A stretch of DNA of 64,000 nt, from NCBI GenBank assembly GCA_025359565.1, contig JANYFY010000022.1, forward strand, positions 1-64,000. The letters run 5' to 3'. Made by a program: the position numbers and the translations under genes. Origin of the DNA: Gammaproteobacteria bacterium (GTDB lineage: Bacteria > Pseudomonadota > Gammaproteobacteria > Steroidobacterales > Steroidobacteraceae). The notes below the pieces were generated by a model that was not told the origin of the DNA, made no database searches, and worked only from the letters and a program-made list of their open reading frames with translations. Shown piece by piece: positions 1 through 8,362 of the stretch (its first letter is position 1; each line of letters opens with the position of its first letter).

Positions 1-102
1 ATCCGAAATTGGCGACGTATCGACGTCGTCTACTTGAATCCCGATGAAATCGATATTAAAGGAGAAACTGACACCGAAATCACCCTGCAAAAGGCTGCTT
101 AA
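1..102 (+). CDS. C-terminal end of an unidentified protein (truncated by window edge)
   Basis: An open frame enters from the left edge and ends at TAA 100-102. It encodes about 33 residues ending in ...DTEITLQKAA, a polar, strand-like tail. I do not recognise a family from this fragment. Its stop codon overlaps the end of the decayed sigma-factor gene on the other strand. The frame could be fortuitous, but the composition looks coding. Confidence 0.5.
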   Translation: MRNWRRIDVVYLNPDEIDIKGETDTEITLQKAA

Positions 103-306
103 GCAAAATGATTTATGCGACAACTAGCTTGACAACGTCCGAATTCGGTCAGCTCATTGAGGCATTGGTCCAGCGCCAGCAGGTCCGCCATGTCTCCCGA
201 GGCATCTGCGGTGCGCGATGCGGCGCAGTTCTTGGTACGCTAATTCGAACAGCTGCTGCGTTGATTGCGCAGCCAGCGGCGAATGCGAGAGGGCTTCCGT
301 CTCCAT
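99..306 (-). pseudogene. Relic of an ECF sigma factor (N-terminal region joined to a later region by deletion and frameshift)
   Basis: Reading the minus strand from ATG 306, the first 35 or so residues contain QQLFELAYQELRRIAHRR, the typical sigma region 2 start of the ECF group that begins 'LF..Y.ELRR.A'. The frame then changes near position 205. The next frame reads DMADLLALDQCLNELTEF, which resembles the segment just before region 4 in the same family. The middle (rest of region 2 and the linker) and all of the region 4 helix-turn-helix are missing. I conclude that this is an internally deleted, frameshifted remnant and not a functional sigma factor. Family assignment rests on motif recognition. 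Confidence 0.6.
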
Positions 307-465
307 AGCAACGCACTTCCAGATTCTAGGCACACTGTCCCCTAAATGGCGGGGAATCGCAAGCACGGCCAGATTCTGTAAAAAAGCCTAGGCCGATGTC
401 AAAAATACCTTTGGATTACGTATTTTTTATTGAACAAAAGATTTTTTTAACTAGGAGGCGATGAG

Positions 466-1155
466 ATGAGAAGCAACATCAGTAGATTCACGCGCGGGAC
501 GGCTTTCGCGTGCATCGCCACTCTTGTGGCGGGAATCAGCATCGGAGTGTCCCACGCGGATGATGAAGAGGATGGCGGCGAGGGCGAGCGTGCGCTGGTC
601 CGCATCGGGTTTCAGGTAGCGCCCGTGCCCTTGAACACCGCTGGAAAAAACAAAGAACTGGTCGGTCTGGGCAGCTATATCGTCAATGTGATGTCCGATT
701 GCAATGGCTGCCACAGCAAACCGCAACTGACCTTCGCGGCCGGTGGGAATCCTTATTTTAAGGGAAATCAACCCAAAATAGTTAACCCGGCCGTGTACTT
801 GGGTGGGGGGCAGGATTTCGGGCAGCTGGTTCCGGGAACGCCGAACATCGTCTCGCGCAACTTGACCCCGGATAAGACCGGAATGCCCGTTGGAGGCCGG
901 ACCTGGTCGGAGTTTCGGTCGATTCTAAAGACGGGTGTGGATCTGGATCATCTTCACCCCAACTGCTCCGCCACGGTGACAAGCAACTGTTTTGATCCGA
1001 TGCAGCCATTTAATGGCGATTTGCTGCTGGTTATGCCATGGACCGCGTTTCAGAGCATGACGGAGCATCAGATGCGCGCGATCTATGAGTACGTGAGCGC
1101 CATCCCGTGCATCTCAGGGCCGCCTTCGGGCGTGTTGCATAACGAGTGTAGTTAG
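466..1155 (+). CDS. Secreted c-type cytochrome (single haem)
   Basis: 229 residues. An N-terminal signal peptide (residues 1-31, ending near SHA) sends it to the periplasm, followed by a very acidic stretch (DDEEDGGEGE). The haem attachment motif CNGCH is at residues 79-83, and the MPW motif in the C-terminal third probably supplies the axial methionine, followed by a helix resembling the cytochrome c C-terminal helix (QMRAIYEYVSAIP). The start is well supported by AGGAGG at 453-458, eight bases before ATG. It stands alone, so its electron partner is unknown. It resembles the small cytochromes associated with periplasmic dehydrogenases. Confidence 0.85.
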   Translation: MRSNISRFTRGTAFACIATLVAGISIGVSHADDEEDGGEGERALVRIGFQVAPVPLNTAGKNKELVGLGSYIVNVMSDCNGCHSKPQLTFAAGGNPYFKGNQPKIVNPAVYLGGGQDFGQLVPGTPNIVSRNLTPDKTGMPVGGRTWSEFRSILKTGVDLDHLHPNCSATVTSNCFDPMQPFNGDLLLVMPWTAFQSMTEHQMRAIYEYVSAIPCISGPPSGVLHNECS

Positions 1156-1511
1156 TCGTTTCTAGTTGATAAGTTTTTGTCCTCTGAAGGCGGGAGGTTC
1201 GCGTACGCGGCCCTCCTGTAAGTCGGCGTGGTTGTCGCGTATTCATCGATTCGCTTGAGCGTCAGCGCCCGAAAAATGTGACGGCGATATCCCAACTTAA
1301 TATTGTCAAAACCACTAACCATATCGATCGCGCGAACCAGTAAGTTGCTGCGCTCGGTACGCTAGATTTATCTCCCGGAGTGCTCATGCATCACACTTTA
1401 ACCAACTGATGGATGGGTCGATATGGGGCATTCACTTTATAATTTTTTGTCATAACCCAACCACAATAATTGCAACAACCTGGCGCGAACGCGCTTAGAC
1501 TACGCGGCGCT
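1156..1511. other. Intergenic region between cytochrome c and uup
   Basis: 356 bases without a convincing gene. A short inverted element lies at about 1190-1217 (GGAGG...CCTCC around the palindrome CGCGTACGCG), but it has no T-tract. The stretch before 1512 presumably carries the uup promoter. I see nothing else. Confidence 0.4.
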
Positions 1512-3410
1512 ATGCCTATCGTACGCCTCGACAAAGTGAGTTTAAGTTTTGGTCTAAAACCCTTGCTGGATGGTGTGGGTTTGCATATCCGGAAGGGTGA
1601 ACGCGTGTGTTTGCTCGGCCGTAATGGCGAGGGAAAATCCTCACTCTTGAACTTGATCACCCGACAAATTGTGCCCGACAGCGGGGAGGTGTGGGTGCGT
1701 CCGGGTGCTAGGGTCACGAGCCTGGCACAGGAAGTATCGAGCACCAGCGATGAAACCGTGCAGCAAATCGTCATGGGCGGAACAGTAAGCGGTGGGTCTG
1801 ACGGCGACTGGCAAGCCGAATTACAGGTCGACCAAGTCATCGCGCGCCTAGGTCTGGACCGTGACGCTACTTTGAGTTCTTTATCCGGCGGATGGCGGCG
1901 CCGCACGATGCTGGGCCGGGCGTTGGTTTCGTCGCCGGATTTACTCTTGCTCGACGAGCCGACCAATCACCTGGATATTGAAGCCATCACGTGGCTTGAA
2001 GATATGATGAAGGAGTTTGAAGGAGCCCTGCTGTTCATCAGCCATGACCGTACTTTCGTGCGCCGCTTAGCGACGCGAATCGTTGAATTGGATCGGGGTC
2101 AGTTGCGGGTATGGCCTGGCAACTACGATGATTATGTCCTGCAAAAACGCGCGGCCCTTGAAGTGGAAGCCAAGCATGCCGCGCTGTTTGATAAAAAATT
2201 AGCCCAAGAGGAAGTTTGGATCCGCCAGGGCGTGCAAGCGCGTCGTACCCGCAACGAGGGTAGAGTCAGGGCGCTCAAACAATTGAGAGTACAGCGTAGC
2301 GAGCGCCGCGAGCGAATCGGCCAAGTGGACGCTCGAGTGCAAGATGCGTCCCCTTCCGGAAAACTCGTGTTCGAGGCGACCCACGTCCGGCAGACCTTCG
2401 GCGACAAATTATTGATTGCGGATTTTTCCGCCCGCATTATGCGCGGTGATCGTATCGGGATCATTGGTCCGAACGGTTGCGGTAAGACAACGCTGATCAA
2501 ACTCTTGGTGGGCGATATGGAACCCACCAGCGGTTCGATTTATCGCGGCACCTCACTAAAATCGGCGTACTTCGATCAGCAGCGCGACGCACTCGATCCG
2601 GCAGCATCTATTATGGATAACGTTACGGGGGGTAGTGGCGATACCATCACCATTGACGGGCATGCGCGCCACGTATCGGCTTATCTACGGGATTTTTTAT
2701 TTCCGCCAGAACGTTTGCGAGCGCCCGTGAGCATGCTTTCCGGCGGCGAACGTAATCGACTATTGCTCGCGAAGTTATTTGCCAAACCCAGCAATTTATT
2801 GGTGATGGACGAACCCACTAATGACTTGGACGTCGATACTTTAGATCTCCTCGAAGAGCTTGTCGCGGACTATCCAGGTACGTTGTTACTCGTGAGCCAC
2901 GATCGCGCCTTTCTCGACAATGTCGTGACTAGCACGTTAGTGTTTGAAGGCGAGGGTGAACTTAATGAATACGTGGGCGGCTACACCGATTGGCTACGGC
3001 AACGAAAGCCTACGCGTGCGACGGGAGCCATCGCGAGCGTCACCGCTGCCAGTGCCGCGAGCGCTGCCAAGAAGCCTTTGCTACCCAATCCGCCCGTGTC
3101 AGCAGCGCTTGGATCCGCAGCGCTTGGGTCCGCAGCGCGCAAGGCGACTCCCGAGGAAGCTCCGGTTCCGGTCTCCACCGCCCTTAAAACGCGTAAGCGT
3201 CCTTTCAAAGAACATCAGGAATTGGTTGCGATGCCGGCTAAAATCGCGCAGCTTGAACTCGAACAGACCGAGCTTCAGACGCTCATTAACGATCCGGATT
3301 TCTTTCGCAAAAATCCTGCAGATGCAGCCGCCACTTTGAAAAGACTCGAGTCGCTGGTAGCCCAACTCGAATCGGTTTATGCAAGGTGGGACATTTTAGA
3401 GTCTTCGTAA
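1512..3410 (+). CDS. uup: ABC-F ATPase Uup (ribosome-associated, DNA-binding C-terminus)
   Basis: A soluble protein with two ABC cassettes and no membrane segment. Cassette 1 has Walker A GRNGEGKSS (residues 36-44), signature LSGGW (124-128) and Walker B LLLLDEP. Cassette 2 has Walker A GPNGCGKTT (about 319-327), signature LSGGE and LLVMDEP. The final 70 or so residues form a predicted coiled coil (KIAQLELEQTELQTL...), diagnostic of Uup among ABC-F proteins. ATG 1512 is preferred because MPIVRLDKVSLSFG matches the family start; an upstream in-frame extension to 1470 is unlikely. The Ala-rich linker before the coiled coil carries a duplicated 15-bp unit (3102-3131). Known role of the family: ribosome-linked ATPase that also limits transposon precise excision. 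Confidence 0.93.
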   Translation: MPIVRLDKVSLSFGLKPLLDGVGLHIRKGERVCLLGRNGEGKSSLLNLITRQIVPDSGEVWVRPGARVTSLAQEVSSTSDETVQQIVMGGTVSGGSDGDWQAELQVDQVIARLGLDRDATLSSLSGGWRRRTMLGRALVSSPDLLLLDEPTNHLDIEAITWLEDMMKEFEGALLFISHDRTFVRRLATRIVELDRGQLRVWPGNYDDYVLQKRAALEVEAKHAALFDKKLAQEEVWIRQGVQARRTRNEGRVRALKQLRVQRSERRERIGQVDARVQDASPSGKLVFEATHVRQTFGDKLLIADFSARIMRGDRIGIIGPNGCGKTTLIKLLVGDMEPTSGSIYRGTSLKSAYFDQQRDALDPAASIMDNVTGGSGDTITIDGHARHVSAYLRDFLFPPERLRAPVSMLSGGERNRLLLAKLFAKPSNLLVMDEPTNDLDVDTLDLLEELVADYPGTLLLVSHDRAFLDNVVTSTLVFEGEGELNEYVGGYTDWLRQRKPTRATGAIASVTAASAASAAKKPLLPNPPVSAALGSAALGSAARKATPEEAPVPVSTALKTRKRPFKEHQELVAMPAKIAQLELEQTELQTLINDPDFFRKNPADAAATLKRLESLVAQLESVYARWDILESS

Positions 3411-3441
3411 TCGCTATGCGGGGTATCCTCTTAAGCGATGA

Positions 3442-6033
3442 GTGAATGATCACCCTGATAGAATAGCCAGCGTGATCTCCGTCAAACCAACTCGGAAGTT
3501 TGCGGCCTGGCCGACCCTTTTCGGGGTCGTCCTATTTGGGTTGGTCATTTTTTGGCTAAGTCATGTGCTCGCGCAATACCGCTGGGTGGATATCGTCGCG
3601 CATGCGTATGCAATCCCCACGGCACAATTAATACGCGCTGCAGGCTTCGCCATCGCCGGATATAGTATTTTGACGCTTTATGATTTCCTGGGCACACGCT
3701 TTGCGTGCGTCAAATTACCCTATCCACGCGTAGCGTTGATAGCGTTCATGGCCTGTGCGATCGGCCATAACGTTGGATTCAACATGCTCAGCGGGGGTGC
3801 GATTCGTTTGCGCGGCTACGGGGTGTTGGGTCTCAAGGCCGCAAGCATTGCCACCATTATCGCCTTCGGGACGCTGACATTCGCGCTTGGAATTGCAAGT
3901 CTGCTAGGGACATCGTTGCTATTTGAAGCCGATTCAGCGGCAATTTTAGGCTTGCCACCCGCAGTTATTCGATTTTTAGGGATAGTACTGCTGGTTGCCG
4001 TAATGAGCTATTTAGGATTGACGTGGCGGCGGCGTGCCCCTATAAAATTTCCCCGTTTCGAAATTCCGATACCTCGAACGCGTTACGCACTGGCGCAAAT
4101 CGCCATCTCCTGCGGTGATCTGTTGTGTGCCGCAGGGGTCCTGTATTCACTGCTGCCCGACCACCAAAAAATCGGATTCGTAGCATTTGCGGGAGTCTAT
4201 TTGATTGCCATTGCCGCCGGTGTGATTAGTAATCTTCCGGGTGGCGTCGGCGTATTTGAATTAGTGCTTTTATTGTTATTACCCGGGGTGCCGCGCGACC
4301 AATTGCTCGGAGTGTTACTGGTCTATCGTGCGATTTATTATTTAGCTCCTTTAGGCATTGCCTTGCTGTTGCTAGGACTGCATGAGCTATCGGTGCATCG
4401 CGGGCCATTGGCGCGCCTCGCAAAATTGTCGAAGACTTACATCAACGCATTTACCCCGCAGGCTGTCGCAATCGCGGTCTTTGGCGCGGGCTCAGTACTG
4501 GTATTTTCGGGTGCGACGCCCGGTTTAAGCTCACGTTTGGTGTTTTTACGCGAGATTATTCCTCTGCCCGTGCTGGAGCTGTCACACCTTCTCGGCAGCG
4601 TAGTCGGGGTCGGTTTAATGATCCTTGCTAACGGCCTGTATCGTCGCCTGGATGCCGCGTGGTGGCTGACGGTTTGGTTACTGTGCGCGGGCGTAATGCT
4701 GTCGTTATTAAAAGGCTTTGACTACGAAGAAGCGCTTAGCTTGAGCCTCATCATTGCATTTTTGATATCCGCGCGGGCGCGTTTTCAGCGGCGTGCCTCG
4801 CTACTAGAGCAAAATTTTTCATTCTCATGGATTGTCGCAGTTTTGTTGGTACTAGGAACCTCGGTTTGGCTAGTGATGTTTGCCTACCGGCATATTCCGT
4901 ACTCGCACGAGCTTTGGTGGCAGTTCGCCTTCGAAGCTCCCGCCCCCCGCAGCTTACGTGCCTTAGTGCTGGCGGTAGTGACCGCCGCTGCCTACGGATT
5001 GTGGCGTTTGTTGCGTCCCGCCGCGTTGAGTTTAACGCCGCCAAGTCCCGACGATCTAGTCAGTGTCACAACAGTGTTACCGCATACCTCGGATACCACT
5101 GCCAATCTTGCGTTGCTCGGTGATAAAAACCTTTTGTTCAACGAGGATCGTACCGCATTCATCATGTATCAGGCATCCGGTAGTAGCTGGGTGTCCATGG
5201 GTGATCCTATCGGCCCAGAACAAGCGCGCGAATCATTGGCGTGGCGCTTTTTAGAACTCTGCGACGCTAAGGCGGTAGAGCCGGTGTTTTATCAAGTCAC
5301 GCCCGAGAATCTTCCTCTGTATATCGACTTAGGCCTAAATCTTAGTAAATTGGGTGAAGAGGCGCGAGTACCTCTTGCCACATTTTCCTTAGAAGGGGGC
5401 GCGCGCGCTGATCTTCGGCAATCGCATCGACGCACGATTCGCGACGGGGCACAATTTGAGGTCGTACCGCGTGCGCGGGTGGCCCAAATATTGCCGCAAT
5501 TACGCGCTATTTCGGACGCGTGGTTAGAAAATAAAGATGCCGCTGAGAAACGCTTTTCGATGGGCTTCTTCGCGGATGATTATCTATTGCAATTTGATTG
5601 TGCCATCGTCAGGCTTAACTCCGCTATCGTGGCATTTGCGAATATCTGGCGTGCCGGTGACAGTGAAGAGCTGTCCGTCGATCTCATGCGTTATAACAAA
5701 GAAGCGCCTAAGGGCGTAATTGACTACTTACTGATTGAAGTCATGCTATGGGGACGCGATGAGAAATTTGCGTGGTTCAATTTAGGTATGGCACCTCTTG
5801 CCGGCCTTGAAGAGCATTCGTTAGCACCGACTTGGCATAAACTCGGCCGCATGGTGCAGCGTTATGGCGAAAACTTTTATCCGTTTGAAGGATTGCGTAA
5901 GTTCAAAGAGAAATTCGCTCCCGTTTGGCGACCCCGCTACTTAGCGGCACCGGGCGGTCTTGCGATGGCCGGTGTATTGTTAGATGTCACGACGTTGATT
6001 TCCGGCGGAGTGGGTAAGGTTTTACGGAAGTAA
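3442..6033 (+). CDS. mprF: MprF, bifunctional phosphatidylglycerol aminoacyltransferase and flippase
   Basis: 863 residues. The first 530 or so are strongly hydrophobic, with more than ten predicted membrane helices (LPG synthase/flippase domain). The C-terminal 300 or so form the soluble DUF2156 catalytic domain, seen in RTAFIMYQASGSSWVSMGDP and the HRRTIRDGA segment. The family transfers lysine or alanine from aminoacyl-tRNA to phosphatidylglycerol and flips the product, lowering net negative membrane charge and conferring resistance to cationic peptides and acid. The start is GTG 3442, directly after an in-frame TGA. The gene lies 21 bases before an AcvB/VirJ-type gene, the known lpiA-atvA/acvB pairing. 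Aminoacyl specificity cannot be read from the sequence. Confidence 0.92.
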   Translation: MNDHPDRIASVISVKPTRKFAAWPTLFGVVLFGLVIFWLSHVLAQYRWVDIVAHAYAIPTAQLIRAAGFAIAGYSILTLYDFLGTRFACVKLPYPRVALIAFMACAIGHNVGFNMLSGGAIRLRGYGVLGLKAASIATIIAFGTLTFALGIASLLGTSLLFEADSAAILGLPPAVIRFLGIVLLVAVMSYLGLTWRRRAPIKFPRFEIPIPRTRYALAQIAISCGDLLCAAGVLYSLLPDHQKIGFVAFAGVYLIAIAAGVISNLPGGVGVFELVLLLLLPGVPRDQLLGVLLVYRAIYYLAPLGIALLLLGLHELSVHRGPLARLAKLSKTYINAFTPQAVAIAVFGAGSVLVFSGATPGLSSRLVFLREIIPLPVLELSHLLGSVVGVGLMILANGLYRRLDAAWWLTVWLLCAGVMLSLLKGFDYEEALSLSLIIAFLISARARFQRRASLLEQNFSFSWIVAVLLVLGTSVWLVMFAYRHIPYSHELWWQFAFEAPAPRSLRALVLAVVTAAAYGLWRLLRPAALSLTPPSPDDLVSVTTVLPHTSDTTANLALLGDKNLLFNEDRTAFIMYQASGSSWVSMGDPIGPEQARESLAWRFLELCDAKAVEPVFYQVTPENLPLYIDLGLNLSKLGEEARVPLATFSLEGGARADLRQSHRRTIRDGAQFEVVPRARVAQILPQLRAISDAWLENKDAAEKRFSMGFFADDYLLQFDCAIVRLNSAIVAFANIWRAGDSEELSVDLMRYNKEAPKGVIDYLLIEVMLWGRDEKFAWFNLGMAPLAGLEEHSLAPTWHKLGRMVQRYGENFYPFEGLRKFKEKFAPVWRPRYLAAPGGLAMAGVLLDVTTLISGGVGKVLRK

Positions 6034-6054
6034 TTATTAGAGGGACGTATTTCG

Positions 6055-7482
6055 GTGATTTTCACAAAGACAATCGTTGCGAGTGTGTGGGTTTTAGTAA
6101 CTGCAACAGTGCCTGCGACGGGCGTCGCCGCCCCGAGCGAGCATTTTACTTACGGTCGCTTTGGCGAGGTGACTGTATACCGCGCTGCTGCTGAACCGCG
6201 TGATGTAGTGCTGTTTGTGTCCGGCGATGGCGGTTGGAATTTAGGGGTAGTGGCAATGGCTGAGCGCCTCGCCGCCGCGGGCGCGTTAGTGGCGGGCATC
6301 GACATACGCCACTATTTGGCTCAAGTAGAAAAATCGAGCGAGAAATGCGTCTCACCTGCGGTTGATTTTGAAAATTTAAGTCATTATTTGCAGGCTAAGC
6401 TGCAGATTAAATATTATTTGCAGCCGACCTTGATTGGCTATTCCTCGGGGGCAACACTCGTGTATGCAACCCTCGCCGAAGCTCCGGAAGGCTTGTTTAA
6501 AGGTGCGTTGAGTATTGGATTTTGTCCGGATCTCGATTTGCTTAAACCCGTTTGTAAAGGCTCTGGTATTGAAGCACTGCCGCGACTGGAAAAAGGCCGA
6601 CTAAAAGGCGTGAATTTCCTGCCCGCGAAACAGCTGTCGGGGAAATGGATTTCATTGCAGGGCCAGATCGATCAAGTGTGTCCTGCCCCTCTCACAACGA
6701 AGTTCATCGAGAAAATTCCCGGTGCGGAAATTGTCGATTTACCTAGAGTGGGTCATGGCTATTCGGTGGAAAAAAACTGGGTTCCGCAGTATATGGCCGC
6801 TTTTGCGCGAATTACTGCGGCTCGTTCAGAGGAAGCCACCCCTGCGGCAGTATTGCCGGCGCCGGTTGCCGATTTGCCGTTGACCATTGTACCGGCAGAG
6901 GGCACGGCGGTCCCTTGGCTGGCCGTGTTTCTATCCGGTGACGGGGGGTGGGCGGGATTAGATCGTGGCGTTTCAGCGGCCCTTGCCAAGCACGGGGTCG
7001 CCGTCGTCGGTTGGGATTCCCTAAAATATTTTTGGTCGCCACGCACCCCCGGGGGAGCCGCAGCCGATTTGGACCGAGTGTTACGGCATTACACACGCGA
7101 GTGGAACAAGCCACATGTATTGCTGATCGGATATTCTCAAGGTGCCGACACGCTGCCCTTTATGGTGAACCGATTGCCGGCAAATTCGCATGAACTGGTG
7201 GGTCTAACCGCTCTACTGGGAATAAGTGATACTGCGACGTTTGAATTTCATCTTGCAAATTGGTTAGGAAATGCTAGCGACGGTATCCCTACGGCTCCGG
7301 AACTTGCACACTGGAAAGGTTCACGCTATCTGTGTATTTATGGCGAGGAAGATCTCGACTCCGCCTGTGCACAACAAACGGGTGGATTAGGCATCCCCGT
7401 TAAGATGGCGGGCGGACATCATTTTGGCGGAAACTATGAAGAGATTGCCCGCGAAATTCTCAAACATCTCCCTGGTCTCTAA
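6055..7482 (+). CDS. acvB: AcvB/VirJ-family periplasmic hydrolase with two VirJ domains
   Basis: 475 residues with a signal peptide (1-26, ending VAA). It has two tandem alpha/beta-hydrolase-like VirJ domains. Each opens with the strand SGDGGW (56-61 and 294-299) and carries a nucleophile elbow, GYSSG (Ser130) and GYSQG (Ser361). His234 (VGHGY) and a C-terminal GGHHFGG supply candidate catalytic histidines. The start is GTG 6055 with AGAGGGA upstream. Agrobacterium AcvB hydrolyses lysyl-phosphatidylglycerol, and the position directly after mprF supports the same synthesis/turnover role here (inference). Both domains keep an intact serine motif. Confidence 0.85.
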   Translation: MIFTKTIVASVWVLVTATVPATGVAAPSEHFTYGRFGEVTVYRAAAEPRDVVLFVSGDGGWNLGVVAMAERLAAAGALVAGIDIRHYLAQVEKSSEKCVSPAVDFENLSHYLQAKLQIKYYLQPTLIGYSSGATLVYATLAEAPEGLFKGALSIGFCPDLDLLKPVCKGSGIEALPRLEKGRLKGVNFLPAKQLSGKWISLQGQIDQVCPAPLTTKFIEKIPGAEIVDLPRVGHGYSVEKNWVPQYMAAFARITAARSEEATPAAVLPAPVADLPLTIVPAEGTAVPWLAVFLSGDGGWAGLDRGVSAALAKHGVAVVGWDSLKYFWSPRTPGGAAADLDRVLRHYTREWNKPHVLLIGYSQGADTLPFMVNRLPANSHELVGLTALLGISDTATFEFHLANWLGNASDGIPTAPELAHWKGSRYLCIYGEEDLDSACAQQTGGLGIPVKMAGGHHFGGNYEEIAREILKHLPGL

Positions 7483-7488
7483 GCGACC

Positions 7489-7533
7489 TGAGTTTCTATG
7501 AGAATTGAGTTTCTATGAGAACTGAGTTTCTAT
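7489..7533. repeat. 17-bp direct repeat, 2.6 copies, at the iclR 3' end
   Basis: The unit TGAGTTTCTATGAGAAT/C recurs at 7489, 7506 and (partial) 7523. It lies between the convergent acvB and iclR genes and supplies the last codons and stop of iclR, so the C-terminal ETQFS tail was probably set by repeat duplication. Confidence 0.85.
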
Positions 7534-8298
7534 CCGCTGAGCCGTTTCGCGCATTTTTGGCAAGAATTGTTCAATGGCTTTCGCCAGCGGGACAGCAGTT
7601 GCCGTAAAGCTCACGCTGATCGCTGCGAGAACCCGCTCTTTGACGCGCACCGGGATTGCAAGACTGATTTCTTCGGATACCCGACGCGCGCGTTGAGCAG
7701 TCGCAAATCCTTGTGTGCGAGTCTCGTTAAGCATCGCCTCAATTTTTGTTCGGTTACGCGCGCTTCCTTCAGGGCCGGACGAACGAGCGAGCAGCTCAAG
7801 CAGAGCGGTACGGTTCGGCGCATCACAGAACGCAAGGTACGCCCGTCCGGGAGCAGAACTCAACAGCGGTAGTTTAAAACCCGCGCCGTCTTGAGTGAGC
7901 GACATCGGACTGGAAGAATCGCTGCATTCTCTGACCACCATAAAGATATCGGAAAGAGTTGAAATCGCCACCGGCCAAACGAGTTTTTCACCCAATGTTG
8001 ATAGATGCGGCTTGGCCACATGCGCAATCATCGCTTTGTCGTCAAAGCCGCCCGCCAGCTCGCGAACTTTAACCGTAGGCCGATAACAATCGTCGTGCTC
8101 ATCCCGTTCCACAAAGCCCGCGAGACGCAAAGTCTCCAAGATTCGATAGATAGTCGTGCGGGGCAGGTTAACCGCCGCCGCCAGTTGATTAATGGCACCG
8201 CGCTCTAGACGGTTCAATTCGGTCAATACATCCAAGCCGCGAGCCAACGCTCTGATCGTTCGCGTGGGCTTAAGCGGCGGATTAACTGGGACGTTCAT
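7513..8298 (-). CDS. IclR-family transcriptional regulator
   Basis: 261 residues. An N-terminal winged helix-turn-helix (about residues 12-75; LAAAVNLPRTTIYRILETLRLAGFV) is followed by the IclR effector-binding GAF-like domain (residues 85-255), with the usual EEISLAIPVR motif near the end. The family binds small aromatic or carboxylic acids and often represses adjacent catabolic genes. No obvious catabolic operon adjoins it: photolyase lies upstream on the same strand and acvB is convergent. A perfect 16-bp palindrome touches its start codon, suggesting autoregulation. The target pathway is unknown. Confidence 0.88.
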   Translation of the reverse strand: MNVPVNPPLKPTRTIRALARGLDVLTELNRLERGAINQLAAAVNLPRTTIYRILETLRLAGFVERDEHDDCYRPTVKVRELAGGFDDKAMIAHVAKPHLSTLGEKLVWPVAISTLSDIFMVVRECSDSSSPMSLTQDGAGFKLPLLSSAPGRAYLAFCDAPNRTALLELLARSSGPEGSARNRTKIEAMLNETRTQGFATAQRARRVSEEISLAIPVRVKERVLAAISVSFTATAVPLAKAIEQFLPKMRETAQRIETQFS

Positions 8299-8346
8299 AA
8301 TATCAGCTGATATTGTATAGTATTACGCTGTACAAAACCTATACAA
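8299..8346 (-). promoter_or_regulatory. Palindromic operator region upstream of iclR
   Basis: A perfect 16-bp palindrome, AATATCAGCTGATATT, occupies 8299-8314 immediately before the iclR start codon. A second inverted pair, TTGTATAG (8313-8320) and CTATACAA (8339-8346), overlaps it. TACAAAAC also occurs twice (8331-8338, 8343-8350). This fits a dimeric-regulator binding site that would block the iclR promoter or start. Which protein binds is inference. Confidence 0.55.
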
Positions 8347-8362
8347 AACGCATCTCTCGGGC

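Noticed and set aside
1190-1217. Rho-independent terminator after the cytochrome gene
   Set aside because: The GGAGG/CCTCC stem is short, the loop is itself palindromic, and no T-run follows.
1391-1966. 191-residue open frame on the minus strand
   Set aside because: It is opposite the uup gene, whose frame has clear ABC motifs; the antisense frame has Ser/Arg-rich shadow composition and no domain.
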